DNA of 64,000 bases from Bradyrhizobium monzae (GTDB lineage Bacteria > Pseudomonadota > Alphaproteobacteria > Rhizobiales > Xanthobacteraceae): contig NZ_JAIRDQ010000006.1 of the NCBI RefSeq assembly GCF_021458635.1, forward strand, positions 311,105 through 375,104, read 5' to 3'. Each line of letters starts with the position of its first letter. Position 1 is the stretch's first letter. Under the pieces are notes generated by a model that was not told the DNA's origin, did not search any database, and saw nothing but the letters and a program-made list of their open reading frames with translations. Positions 53,316-62,185 of this stretch are shown piece by piece. Made by a program: the position numbers and the translations under genes.

Positions 53316-54191
53316 CTAATCCGTATAGCCGAACAACTTCGCCGGATTATGCACCAGGATCTTTTCCAGCTCGACCTGATCGGGCGCGTAGCGATACATC
53401 AGCTCGAGCAGATCGGCGTCGTTCGGCGGCTGCTTCACCGAGACCGGATGCGGCCAGTCGCTGGCCCAGACGCAGCGGTCGATGGCGGCTTCGATATAGG
53501 TGCGCGCGATCGGGATCACGTCGTCATAGGGAGGGCCCGCCTGCGAGGTCTTCTCGCCGAGCGAGAGCATGACCCAGAAATTGCCCTTGGCGAGCAGCTC
53601 CAGCATCTTGCGCAAATTCGGATCGTCCTTGCCGCGCGAGGGCTCGGGCCGCGCCATGTGGTCGATCAACACAGGCACATCGAGATGTTCGTACTTTGCG
53701 ACGCTGGAGATGATGCCGTCCTTCTCCGGCTGGATCTTGACGTACCAGCCGAGCTCGCGGATTCGTGCAATCGCCCGGGCGAAATCCGCGTCCGATAATA
53801 CTGCGCCCAGCTCCTGCCGAAAACTGAAGCGCGCGCCGCGCACGCCGGCGTCATGCAGCTTGGCAAGATAAGCGTCGTTGGCTTCCGCGAACACCAGCGC
53901 ATTGGCGCAGCCGCGATAATTCGGGCCCATCGCGGCGAGACCGTCGAGCACGACGGAATGATCGGCGCCATAGGTCGTGGTCTGCACGATGATGCCGCGC
54001 TCGATGCCGAGCGTCTTGTGCACGCGCAAGGCCGCTTCCCAGGTTGCACTCGGCATCCGATAGGCCGCGCCAGGGCGCTCCGGATATTTGTCGATGGGAC
54101 CGAGCACGTGAAACTGGCTGTCGACGGTTTTCGGCGGCGGCGGCTTCACCGGACGGCGCGGGTTGGGATCGAACGGCAGATAGGTCGGCAT
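53316..54191 (-). CDS. Amidohydrolase, 2-pyrone-4,6-dicarboxylate-hydrolase-like
   Basis: The 291-residue enzyme is a TIM-barrel amidohydrolase: KTVDSQFHVLGP is the first metal/His strand, GVRGARFSFRQELG and VLIDHMARPEPS carry further barrel residues, and CVWASDWPHPVSVKQPPND has the catalytic Asp. This is the branch of LigI-like lactonases that hydrolyse cyclic lactones from aromatic degradation. It is the last gene of the minus-strand catabolic operon, so it probably opens a lactone or acts late in the pathway. Confidence 0.8.
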   Translation of the reverse strand: MPTYLPFDPNPRRPVKPPPPKTVDSQFHVLGPIDKYPERPGAAYRMPSATWEAALRVHKTLGIERGIIVQTTTYGADHSVVLDGLAAMGPNYRGCANALVFAEANDAYLAKLHDAGVRGARFSFRQELGAVLSDADFARAIARIRELGWYVKIQPEKDGIISSVAKYEHLDVPVLIDHMARPEPSRGKDDPNLRKMLELLAKGNFWVMLSLGEKTSQAGPPYDDVIPIARTYIEAAIDRCVWASDWPHPVSVKQPPNDADLLELMYRYAPDQVELEKILVHNPAKLFGYTD

Positions 54192-54204
54192 GCGCAGGAC
54201 TCCC

Positions 54205-54597
54205 TCAGTCGATCACGGCGGTGAAATCGCACTGCACCAGCGCGCCGCCGTCCATGTTGTCCATCGGCAGCGCATGACGCGCCGGGCGCGAATGCTCATC
54301 CGGAAACATTTTCAGCCACTCGACATTGACCGGGCCGCGCTGCGTACGGTCCTTCAGCCACACCGTCATCTTGATGATGTCGTCCGTGGTACCGCCGGCG
54401 GCCTCCACGGTCGCTTTCATATGCGCGAACATGTTGGCGCATTGGGCGTCGAGGGTCGAAGGCATCGCGCCGGCGGCATCGCGACCGAGGATGACGCCGG
54501 ACATCACGAGATTGCCGATACGGCAGGCGTTCGGAATCGGATTGGCGTGCCTGAAGCCGCCGATATGGATGCTCTTGCGCCGCGTTGAGCCTGTCAC
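54205..54597 (-). CDS. RidA-family protein
   Basis: The 130-residue protein has NLVMSGVILGRDAAGAMPST, the RidA strand, and the segment MTVWLKDRTQRGPVNVEWLK plus RPARHALPMDNMDGGALVQC; the Arg of RPARHA corresponds to the substrate-binding Arg of RidA trimers. It starts at GTG 54597 with GAGGAGG 7 bp before. RidA proteins deaminate enamine/imine intermediates; in catabolic operons some hydrolyse aminoacrylate-like compounds. Likely a nitrogen-containing intermediate here. Confidence 0.85.
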   Translation of the reverse strand: MTGSTRRKSIHIGGFRHANPIPNACRIGNLVMSGVILGRDAAGAMPSTLDAQCANMFAHMKATVEAAGGTTDDIIKMTVWLKDRTQRGPVNVEWLKMFPDEHSRPARHALPMDNMDGGALVQCDFTAVID

Positions 54598-54621
54598 GAT
54601 GCGCCTCCTCTTATAGTTGGT

Positions 54622-55425
54622 TCAGACGAACTGGCACGACACGGAGCCGAAGGCGCCGTAGTCGGCATGAAAGGTATCGCCGCGGCGGATGTCGACCGGA
54701 CGCGTGAACGATCCCGCCAGCACGACCTCGCCGGCGGCAAGGTGCTCGTCATGCGGCGCCAGGCGGTTGGCGAGCCAGGCGATGCCGTTGGCGGGATGGT
54801 TGAGCACGCCGGCGGCAAGCCCGGTCTCCTCGACCTCGCCGTTGCGGAACAGCAGCGCGCCGATCCAGCGCAAATCCGCGTCCAACGGACGGAACGGCCG
54901 GCCACCGAGCACCAGCGCGGCATTGGCCGCGTTGTCCGAGATCGTATCGACGACTTTTCGCGCCTTGCCCGTTTCAGGGTCGACGCGATGCATGCGTGTC
55001 TCCAGAATCTCCAGTGCGGGCGTGACGTAATCGGTGGCATTGAGCACGTCGAAGATGGTGCAATCCGGCCCGCGCAGCGGCGCCTTCAGCACGAAGGCGA
55101 GCTCGACCTCGATCCGTGGCGCGTGGAAGCGGTCGAACGGAATCGGCGTGGCGTCGGCATAGAACATGTCGGCGAACAGCACGCCGTAGTCGGGCTCGGA
55201 AATGCCGACGGCATTCTGCATCGCCTTCGAGGTCAGGCCGATCTTGTGGCCCCTGACGACGCGGCCGCGGCCCAGCTGCAGCCTGGTCCAGGCGCGCTGG
55301 ACGGCATAGGCGTCCTCGATGCTGAAGCCGGGATAGTCCCTGGAGAACATCGGGATCAGCGCCTTGGTGCGCTCGGCTTCGTCGAGGCGCGCGGCAAGGC
55401 GCTCGATCGTGGCAGTATCGAGCAT
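54622..55425 (-). CDS. 2-oxo-hept-4-ene-1,7-dioate hydratase-like protein (HpaH family)
   Basis: The 267-residue protein matches the HpaH/MhpD hydratase branch of the fumarylacetoacetase fold: YAVQRAWTRLQLGRGRVVRG, HKIGLTSKAMQNAVGISEPD, PRIEVELAFVLKAPLRGPDC (metal ligands EVE) and ITDYVTPALEILETRM-like DYVTPALEILETRM. It adds water to a 2-oxo-alkenoate from meta-cleavage pathways. The exact chain length is inferred from neighbours only. Confidence 0.82.
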   Translation of the reverse strand: MLDTATIERLAARLDEAERTKALIPMFSRDYPGFSIEDAYAVQRAWTRLQLGRGRVVRGHKIGLTSKAMQNAVGISEPDYGVLFADMFYADATPIPFDRFHAPRIEVELAFVLKAPLRGPDCTIFDVLNATDYVTPALEILETRMHRVDPETGKARKVVDTISDNAANAALVLGGRPFRPLDADLRWIGALLFRNGEVEETGLAAGVLNHPANGIAWLANRLAPHDEHLAAGEVVLAGSFTRPVDIRRGDTFHADYGAFGSVSCQFV

Positions 55426-55428
55426 GAT

Positions 55429-56289
55429 CTATTGCTCCGCGGCCACAGTGTTGCGCAGCACGCCGATGCGGCTGGACTCGACCTCGACGACGTCGCCGAC
55501 CTTCAGCCAGCGCGGTGGGTCGAAGCGTGCGCCCGCCCCGGTCGGCGTGCCCGTCACGATCATGTCGCCGGGCTTGAGCGTAGCGAAGGTGGAGAGATAA
55601 GAGATCAGAACGTCGAACGGGAACATCAGCCGCTCGGTCGTGTCCTGCTGGCGCACCTCGCCGTTGACGCGCGTGACGATGTCGTGCGGCCCGCGCGGAT
55701 CGAGCTCGTCCGCCGTGACGATCCACGGGCCGATGCTGCCGGAGCGATCAAAATTCTTGCCCTGCGTCACGTTGAACTTGCCGTGGCGCAACCAGTCGCG
55801 GATCGTGCCCTCGTTGCACAGCGTCATGCCGAAGATATGCGACCAGGCCTTTTCGCGCGGGATATGACGACCGCCCTGACCGATCACGATGACGAGCTCG
55901 CCCTCATAGTCGAGCTGCTCCGACACATGCGGCTTCTCCAGCGGCTGGCCGGAGCCCGTCATCGACGACATGCTGCGCACGAACAGGCTCGGATATTTGG
56001 GCAGGTCCGAATTGTCTTTGTACTCGGCATTGCGCTCGGCGTAGTTGACGCCGATGCACCAGAGCTTTTCCGGCGTCAGCACCGGCGGCAATAGCGCAAG
56101 CTGCTCCAGCGCGTAGTCCGGCTTCTGCCCGGCCACCGCCTCTTGCGCCTCGGCGAGCGCATTGGCCGCGATCAGCGCCTTCACGTCGGAGTAGTCGCGG
56201 CCGATCCGCCTGGTCAGGTCGACGACACCGCCATCAAGGGCCGCGCCGTAGCGCGGCTCTCCGTCCACCAGATAGCTCAACAGTCGCAT
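55429..56289 (-). CDS. Fumarylacetoacetate-hydrolase-family protein
   Basis: The 286-residue protein has the FAH catalytic fold: KLWCIGVNYAERNAEYKDNS, the metal triad region LDYEGELVIVIGQGGRHIPR, and FDRSGSIGPWIVTADELDPR, ending GDMIVTGTPTGAGARFDPPR. Members include hydrolases of acylpyruvates and decarboxylase/isomerases of the homoprotocatechuate route (HpaG-like). It starts 3 bp upstream of the HpaH-like gene, so the two act in sequence. Confidence 0.88.
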   Translation of the reverse strand: MRLLSYLVDGEPRYGAALDGGVVDLTRRIGRDYSDVKALIAANALAEAQEAVAGQKPDYALEQLALLPPVLTPEKLWCIGVNYAERNAEYKDNSDLPKYPSLFVRSMSSMTGSGQPLEKPHVSEQLDYEGELVIVIGQGGRHIPREKAWSHIFGMTLCNEGTIRDWLRHGKFNVTQGKNFDRSGSIGPWIVTADELDPRGPHDIVTRVNGEVRQQDTTERLMFPFDVLISYLSTFATLKPGDMIVTGTPTGAGARFDPPRWLKVGDVVEVESSRIGVLRNTVAAEQ

Positions 56290-56327
56290 CGTCGTTCTCC
56301 AATGGTCTTAAGGCGGCGTCCGCACGC

Positions 56328-56945
56328 TCAGTCCTTCGATTTGGGCGTCTGAAAGACCGTGTTCAGCGTCACGATCTCGCCCAGCGTGGCGTAACGCGGA
56401 CCGCCGATGCGGGCGATCGGGTCAAGCGCTTTGGTCTCGACCTTGCCGTCATTCACGAGACCGTCGCGAATGTGGAACATCACGACCTCGCCGACGAGCA
56501 GCCGGCTGCGCGCCTCGCCGAATTCCAGACATTGGCGGAACACGCACTCCATCGCGACGGGTGCAACGCTAAGCCGCGGCACCTTGATGCGGTCGCAGGG
56601 CAGCGTCTCCAGCCCGAGATGCTCGACCTCGCTGATCTCTGGGGGATACTCCACCGAGCTGTCGTGCACCGCCGACATCAGCGGCGTATCGGCGATGTGG
56701 ATCACGTATTCCTCGGTGTCGAGGATGTTGTGCGCGGTGTCCTTGTAATCGGCACCCTTGCGGCCGACGCTGATGGCCAGCATCGGCGGCTTCTGCGAGA
56801 CGAAGGTGAAGGCGCTGAACGGCGCAAGGTTGAGCACGCCGCTTCGCGACAGGCTGGTCACCCAGGCGATCGGGCGCGGCACCACGATGCCGGTCATCAG
56901 CCGGTAGATGCGCTCCGCGCCGAGCTCGCTGGGGTCGATCCGCAT
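56328..56945 (-). CDS. Flavin reductase-family protein
   Basis: The 205-residue protein fits the FMN-binding split-barrel reductases: RPIAWVTSLSRSGVLNLAPF, then SAFTFVSQKPPMLAISVGRK. It could supply reduced flavin to a monooxygenase, but none is in the operon, so it may use FMN itself or serve an enzyme elsewhere. It is the second gene of the operon, 3 bp after the Bug gene. Confidence 0.8.
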   Translation of the reverse strand: MRIDPSELGAERIYRLMTGIVVPRPIAWVTSLSRSGVLNLAPFSAFTFVSQKPPMLAISVGRKGADYKDTAHNILDTEEYVIHIADTPLMSAVHDSSVEYPPEISEVEHLGLETLPCDRIKVPRLSVAPVAMECVFRQCLEFGEARSRLLVGEVVMFHIRDGLVNDGKVETKALDPIARIGGPRYATLGEIVTLNTVFQTPKSKD

Positions 56946-56948
56946 CGT

Positions 56949-57917
56949 TCAGTCAGCCTTGATGTTGGCCTTGCGCACGATCGGAATCCATTTGGCGTCC
57001 TCGCGCTCGAGATAGGCCCTGAATTCGTCGGGCGTCATCGCGACGGCTTCGCCGCCGAGCTTGTCGAACTTGTCGACCACGCCCGGGTCTTTCAGGATCG
57101 CGACCAGCGTTTCGTGCAGCTTGTCCACGATCGGCGCAGGCGTGCCCGCGGGCGCAAACAGGCCGGTGAAGGTCTGGCCGTCAAAATCCTTGTAGCCGAG
57201 CTCGGTGAAGGTCGGCACGTCGGGCAGAGACTTCAGCCGATGCGGGCTGGTGACGGCGAGCGCGCGGAAAAGACCGGCCTTGATGTGCTGGAGGCTGACG
57301 GTGAGCTGGTCGAACGCGAACTGCACCTGCCCGCCAAGGAGATCGTTGATCGCCGGCGCGTTGCCACGGTAATGCGCCGTGACCCATTGCAGATCTAGGC
57401 TCGACTGCATCAGCTCGCTGAGCAGGTGGTTGGTAGTGCCGGGGCCGGGCGAGGCCATGGTCAGCTTGCCGGGCTCGCGCTTGGCGAGGTCGACGAATTC
57501 CTTGAAATTGTTGGCCTGCACCGACGGATGAACCTCGAGCACCAGCGGCGTCATCGAGATGGTCGAGATCGGCAGGAAATCCTTCTTCCAATTATAGGCG
57601 TCGCGCTTGTTGATCTCGGTCGCGAACAGCACCGGGCCGTTGGCGCCGACGAACAGCGTGTAGCCGTCGGGTGCCGATTTCGCGAAGGCCTCGCCCGCGA
57701 TCATGCCGCCGGCGCCGGCCTTGTTCTCGATGATGAAGGGCTGGCCGAGCTTTTCCTGGAGCTTGTCGGCAATGATGCGGGCTGCGCTGTCGACATTGCC
57801 GCCGGCGGGATAGGGCACCAGAAGCTTGACGCTGCGGGCCGGCCATTGCTGGGCCGACGCGGGCCCCGCCAGCATCGCCGCCATCGCGGCCGCAACGGCG
57901 ATCCAGATACCTCTCAT
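56949..57917 (-). CDS. Bug-family periplasmic binding protein (tripartite tricarboxylate transporter type)
   Basis: From ATG 57917 (GGAGG 5 bp upstream) the 322-residue protein has a signal peptide (WIAVAAAMAAMLAGPASAQQ) and the Bug/TctC fold: RSVKLLVPYPAGGNVDSAAR, FIIENKAGAGGMIAGEAFAK, YTLFVGANGPVLFATEINKR. It binds an aromatic or dicarboxylic acid in the periplasm for uptake. First gene of the catabolic operon, so it likely binds the substrate of the pathway. Its TctA/B membrane partners are not in the window. Confidence 0.9.
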   Translation of the reverse strand: MRGIWIAVAAAMAAMLAGPASAQQWPARSVKLLVPYPAGGNVDSAARIIADKLQEKLGQPFIIENKAGAGGMIAGEAFAKSAPDGYTLFVGANGPVLFATEINKRDAYNWKKDFLPISTISMTPLVLEVHPSVQANNFKEFVDLAKREPGKLTMASPGPGTTNHLLSELMQSSLDLQWVTAHYRGNAPAINDLLGGQVQFAFDQLTVSLQHIKAGLFRALAVTSPHRLKSLPDVPTFTELGYKDFDGQTFTGLFAPAGTPAPIVDKLHETLVAILKDPGVVDKFDKLGGEAVAMTPDEFRAYLEREDAKWIPIVRKANIKAD

Positions 57918-58033
57918 GATGACCTCCCAGCACTTCCAATTCCACGTCGGGTGCCATGACGTCGCGCACAGCATTCCGATCGACGCGCAATCTCCAGACG
58001 CAGCCTTTACCTGTCGAGTGAATTGTGGCGTTG

Positions 58034-58052
58034 TTGTCCATATTATGGACAA
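58034..58052. promoter_or_regulatory. Perfect 19-bp palindrome, probable IclR operator
   Basis: TTGTCCATA-T-TATGGACAA is a perfect 9-bp inverted repeat with one central base. It lies between the divergent Bug operon and the IclR gene, and the IclR start codon (58045) is inside it. Such A/T-rich dyads are typical of IclR-family operators. Confidence 0.65.
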
Positions 58053-58848
58053 AATACGCTCCCGAAGTTCCGCTCGCGTGACAGAGCCGCGACAAGGTGC
58101 GCAGGCGATCCGCCGCGCATTGTCTGTGCTGCGTATTCTTGCCGCAGGCCGCGAGAACGGCGTGCCATTGGCCGAGGTGGTGCAGGTGACCGGCCTCACG
58201 CGTCCGACCGTGCATCGCATCGTCCACGTGCTGATCGAGGAAGGCATTGTCGAGCGGCACGACCGGACCGGCCGCTACGCGATCGGCAACCAGGTGCCGG
58301 AGCTGGCGCTCGCGCGCCCCCGGCCCTCGCCGCTGCTGGTCGCCGCGGGTCCTTCGCTGCGGCGCGCCTCCGCCGAGATCGGCGACACGCTGTTCCTGAC
58401 GGTGCGGACCGGCAACGACACGCTGTGCGTCGATCGCAGGATCGGCGCATATCCGATCCAGGTGCTGTCGATCGAGGTCGGCGCGCGCCGCCCGCTCGGC
58501 GTCTCCAGCGCAGGCGTCGCCATCCTCGCCGCACTGCCGGCGCCGGACGCGCGAAAAATCGTCACAGCGAACGAGAAGCGCTTCGAAGGTTACCGCACCG
58601 ACGTCGCGACGGTGCTCGGCGAGATCACTGCCGCGCGACGGCTCGGATACGGCATGCGCGAGATCGGCCTCGTGCAGGGCACGAAATCGATCTCGACCTG
58701 GATCAAGACGCCGGACGGCCGGCCGGCGGCGGCGATGACCGTGTCCGCCGTTCGGACGAGGCTCGGCCCGCGCCGCGAGCAGGAGGTCGCGGAGATCTTG
58801 TTGCGCGAGACCCGCGCGATCGAGCAGGCCATTCGCGCGAGTGCCTAG
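58045..58848 (+). CDS. IclR-family transcriptional regulator
   Basis: The 267-residue protein has an N-terminal winged helix-turn-helix (QAIRRALSVLRILAAGRENG, VPLAEVVQVTGLTRPTVHRI) and a C-terminal GAF-like effector domain (DTLFLTVRTGNDTLCVDRRI, IGLVQGTKSISTWI, AAAMTVSAVRTRL). Start ATG 58045 has no ribosome-binding site in front and lies within the palindrome, so the mRNA could be leaderless. A GTG at 58078 is an alternative. It is divergent from the Bug/catabolic operon and most likely controls it in response to a pathway intermediate. Confidence 0.88.
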   Translation: MDKIRSRSSARVTEPRQGAQAIRRALSVLRILAAGRENGVPLAEVVQVTGLTRPTVHRIVHVLIEEGIVERHDRTGRYAIGNQVPELALARPRPSPLLVAAGPSLRRASAEIGDTLFLTVRTGNDTLCVDRRIGAYPIQVLSIEVGARRPLGVSSAGVAILAALPAPDARKIVTANEKRFEGYRTDVATVLGEITAARRLGYGMREIGLVQGTKSISTWIKTPDGRPAAAMTVSAVRTRLGPRREQEVAEILLRETRAIEQAIRASA

Positions 58849-58908
58849 GTCTGCGCGCGTTTTTGTGGCACAAGGGCCGCCATCGCCGATCGATCAACGA
58901 GGCCACGC

Positions 58909-60204
58909 ATGCCCGCGCCAAAACCGCCTGCCTTCGAGACCCTGAGCCTGCACGCGGGCCAGCATCCGGATCCCGCGACCGGCGCCCGCGCGGTGCCGAT
59001 CTACCAGACCACGTCCTACGTGTTCCAGGATTCCGATCACGCCGCCGCGCTGTTCAATCTGGAGCGCGCGGGCCACATCTATACGCGCATCTCCAACCCC
59101 ACCACCGGCGTGCTGGAGGAGCGGCTCGCTGCTTTGGAGGGCGGCGTCGGCGCGATCTGCACCGCCAGTGGCATGGCCGCGCTGCATCTCGCCATCGCGA
59201 CGCTCTTGAACGCCGGCGACCACATCGTGGCGTCGAGCTCGCTCTATGGCGGCACCATCAATCTGCTGGCGCACACGCTGCCGCGCTTCGGCATCACCAC
59301 GACGTTCGTGAAGCCGCGCGATCATGACGCCTTCCGGAAAGCGATCAAGCCGAACACAAAACTCGTGATCGGCGAGACCATCGGCAACCCCGGGCTCGAG
59401 GTGCTGGATATCCCGAAGGTCGCGGAAATCGCGCATGACGCAAAAATTCCGCTGCTGATCGACAACACCTTTGCGACGCCCTATCTCAGCCGGCCGATCG
59501 AGCTCGGAGCCGACATCGTGATGCATTCGGCGACCAAATGGATCGGCGGCCACGGCATCGCGATCGGCGGCGCCATCGTCGACGGCGGCCGCTTCGACTG
59601 GCGCGCGTCCGGCAAGTTCGGCGTGCTGACCGAGCCTTATGGCGGCTATCACGGCATCGTCTTCGACGAGCAGTTCGGCACCGCGGCCTTCATCATGCGC
59701 GCGCGCACCGAGGGCTTGCGCGATTTCGGCGCCTGCCTGTCGCCAACCAACGCGTTCCAGCTGTTGCAGGGTGTCGAGACGCTCGGCGTTCGCATGGACC
59801 GCCACATTCAAAACACCCATCTCGTGCTGGAAGCGCTCAAGGCCAACAAGGCGGTAGACTGGGTGCTGCATCCCTCGCTTGAAGATCATGTGGACTACCA
59901 GCTCGCAAAGCAACTGCTCCCGCGCGGCGCGGGCTCGATCGTCTCCTTCGGCATTAAGGGCGGACGGCCTGCGGGGCGCAAGTTCATCGAACAGCTGCGC
60001 ATGATCAGCCATCTCGCCAATGTCGGCGACGCCAAGACGCTGGTGATCCACCCGGCCTCGACCACGCATCAGCAGATGGACGCCGAGCAGCTCAAGGTGG
60101 CCGGTATCGGCGAGGAGCTGGTGCGGCTGTCGGTCGGCATCGAGACCGCCAGCGACATCATCGACGATCTCGCGCAGGCGCTGCGCATCTCGCAGAAGGT
60201 TTGA
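58909..60204 (+). CDS. O-acetylhomoserine sulfhydrylase (PLP-dependent)
   Basis: The 431-residue enzyme belongs to the Cys/Met-metabolism PLP family: FETLSLHAGQHPDPATGARA, PIYQTTSYVFQDSDHAAALF, and Lys210 in HSATKWIGGHG binding PLP. Length and the GGVGAICTASGMAALHLAIA segment fit O-acetylhomoserine aminocarboxypropyltransferase, which makes homocysteine from O-acetylhomoserine and sulfide. It lies next to a sulfonate-binding protein gene, consistent with sulfur metabolism. Confidence 0.9.
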   Translation: MPAPKPPAFETLSLHAGQHPDPATGARAVPIYQTTSYVFQDSDHAAALFNLERAGHIYTRISNPTTGVLEERLAALEGGVGAICTASGMAALHLAIATLLNAGDHIVASSSLYGGTINLLAHTLPRFGITTTFVKPRDHDAFRKAIKPNTKLVIGETIGNPGLEVLDIPKVAEIAHDAKIPLLIDNTFATPYLSRPIELGADIVMHSATKWIGGHGIAIGGAIVDGGRFDWRASGKFGVLTEPYGGYHGIVFDEQFGTAAFIMRARTEGLRDFGACLSPTNAFQLLQGVETLGVRMDRHIQNTHLVLEALKANKAVDWVLHPSLEDHVDYQLAKQLLPRGAGSIVSFGIKGGRPAGRKFIEQLRMISHLANVGDAKTLVIHPASTTHQQMDAEQLKVAGIGEELVRLSVGIETASDIIDDLAQALRISQKV

Positions 60205-60208
60205 CACG

Positions 60209-60991
60209 ATGAAGCTCTCCGTCAACGGCGCCGAGGTGTTTGTCGCAACCGGCGGCCGCGAATTCGACAAATCCCTGCCCACGGTCGTCTTCGTCCACGG
60301 CGCCGGCTTCGACCATTCGACCTGGGCGCTGCATACGCGCTGGTTCGCCCATCACGGTTTTGGCGTGCTGGCGCCGGACCTGCCCGGCCACGGCCGTTCG
60401 GCCGGACCGTCACTCACAAGCATCGCCGACATGGCCGACTGGACGGCAGCTTTGCTCGATGCGGCGGGCGCGACCGAGGCGCACCTGATCGGCCACTCCA
60501 TGGGATCGCTGATCTCGCTGGAGACCGCGGGGCGCCATCCCGAAAAGGTCTCGGCACTGAGCCTGATCGGCACCGCCGCGACCATGACCGTCGGCCCGGA
60601 TCTGCTCAAGGCCGCCGAGGCCAACTCGCAAGATGCAAACGACATGGTCTCGATCTGGGGCCTCGGCTTCAACGCCGAGCTCGGCGGCAGCCTCGCGCCG
60701 GGCCTGTGGATGCATGGCGGCGCGCAGGCGGTGCTTAAAGCTTGCGAACCGGGCGTGCTGTTCAGGGATTTGTCGGCCTGCAATGCCTACGCGAATGCGC
60801 TTCAGGCGGCCGCGACCGTCAAGGTGCCTGCCACCCTCATCCTCGGCGAGCGGGACATGATGACGCCGGCAAAAGCCGGCAAGGCACTTGCGGCCGCGAT
60901 CCCGCATGCGAAGACCGTCGTCGTGCCGGGCGCCGGCCACATGATCATGGCAGAGCGCCCGGATGAATTGCTGGCGGCGCTGAAGGGCTGA
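60209..60991 (+). CDS. Alpha/beta hydrolase
   Basis: The 260-residue protein begins 4 bp after the sulfhydrylase stop. It shows VVFVHGAGFDHSTWALHTRW, the nucleophile Ser in HLIGHSMGSLISLETAGRHP, acid Asp in LILGERDMMTP, and His in VPGAGHMIMAERPDELL, the standard triad. Substrate unknown; the tight spacing suggests an operon with the sulfhydrylase. Confidence 0.83.
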   Translation: MKLSVNGAEVFVATGGREFDKSLPTVVFVHGAGFDHSTWALHTRWFAHHGFGVLAPDLPGHGRSAGPSLTSIADMADWTAALLDAAGATEAHLIGHSMGSLISLETAGRHPEKVSALSLIGTAATMTVGPDLLKAAEANSQDANDMVSIWGLGFNAELGGSLAPGLWMHGGAQAVLKACEPGVLFRDLSACNAYANALQAAATVKVPATLILGERDMMTPAKAGKALAAAIPHAKTVVVPGAGHMIMAERPDELLAALKG

Positions 60992-60997
60992 GCCGCC

Positions 60998-61951
60998 TCA
61001 GGAGCCCGGCGTCCACTTCCAGACGATGTCGGACACGTTGACCGGCTTCGGGATCAGGCCGAGCTTTGCGAAGCGATCGGCCACCGCTTGCTGGCTCTTG
61101 ATGACCTCGGCGTCGAGAGGCACCACGCTATAAGTGGAGCGATTCACGAAGCGGCGGACGGCCGCGATATCCACGCCGGTCGCCTCCGATTGCGCTTTGG
61201 CGACCTCCTCGTGATGCTGTCCTGCCCATACGCCTTCAGAAGCGAAGGCAGTGTTGAGCCTGGCGACCAGCGACGGATATCTTTCGACGAAATCCGTATT
61301 GGCGATGTAGAAGGCATTCGGCTTGTGCACGTCCTTGTCGAAGACGAGAACGCGTGCATTCTCCTTCAACTCGGCGAGCGCGAGATAAGGATCCCAGATC
61401 GACCAGGCGTCTACCGAGCCCTTGACGAAGGCCGCGGTCGCATCGGCCGGCGCGAGCGGCGCGGGCGTGATGTCGGACCACGACACGCCGGCCTTCTCCA
61501 GCACGGCAACCAGCAGATTGTGCGCGCTCGATCCTTTGCCGAAGGCGACGCGCTTGCCCCTGAGGTCGGCAAGCGTCTTGATCGAAGACTCCTTCGGCAC
61601 GATGATCGCCTGATTGTCGCCTTCGGACTTCACGGCGGCGACATAGCGGATCTTGGCGCCGCCGGCCTAGGCGAAGATCGGCGGGGTGTCGCCGACAAAG
61701 CCGAAATCGACGCTGCCGACATTGATGGCTTCGAGCAGCGGTGGACCGAATTGGAAGTCGATCCACTTGACCTCGATGCCGAGCGGCCTGAAGGCGTTTT
61801 CAAGCGTCCGGCGCTGGCGCACCGCGGGGAAGAAACCGCCCTTCTGCGTGCCGATGCGAATTTCCGTCGGCTTGTCCTCCGCGTGCACGGGTGCCGCGAC
61901 AGCGGTCACAAGCAGCAGCGCGGCGATCAAGAGCTGTCGTCGTGCGGTCAT
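60998..61951 (-). pseudogene. Aliphatic-sulfonate ABC transporter binding protein (SsuA-like), broken by an in-frame amber codon
   Basis: The reading frame from ATG 61951 (signal peptide RRQLLIAALLLVTAVAAPVH, then TEIRIGTQKGGFFPAVRQRR) runs to a TAG at 61667-61669, directly after FVGDTPPIFA, and continues in the same frame through AGGAKIRYVAAVKSEGDNQA to a stop at 60998. Without the TAG the protein would be 317 residues, normal for SsuA-like proteins. TAG is one base from CAG (Gln), the residue expected. I read it as a recent nonsense mutation or a sequencing error. No ssuB or ssuC gene is near. Confidence 0.75.
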
Positions 61952-61963
61952 GTCAAGGTCCTT

Positions 61964-62185
61964 TCAGTTGGCGAAAAGTGAAGAGTTCGCGCGCCGGCTC
62001 CGCTCGGAAAAAACGGCGCGGGCAGCACGCTCGGCTTCGCGCGCCGAGCGGAACTGGCGGCCTTCGAGGCTGTCGAACAGGCGCTCCGAGGAGAAGAAGC
62101 GGAAGCCGCGCTCATCTCTTGTGATGATGCCGGCGGCGCGGTCGTGAATCTCGATGATGTAGGCGTTCGACTGGTGCTGGGACAT
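61964..62185 (-). CDS. Small hypothetical protein upstream of the sulfonate-binding gene
   Basis: The 73-residue protein reads NAYIIEIHDRAAGIITRDER, then GFRFFSSERLFDSLEGRQFR, followed by AREAERAARAVF. No signal peptide or membrane helix. I do not recognise a named family, but similar short proteins sit near sulfonate-transport genes in bradyrhizobia. It precedes the ssuA-like gene by 12 bp, so they share a transcript. Confidence 0.6.
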   Translation of the reverse strand: MSQHQSNAYIIEIHDRAAGIITRDERGFRFFSSERLFDSLEGRQFRSAREAERAARAVFSERSRRANSSLFAN

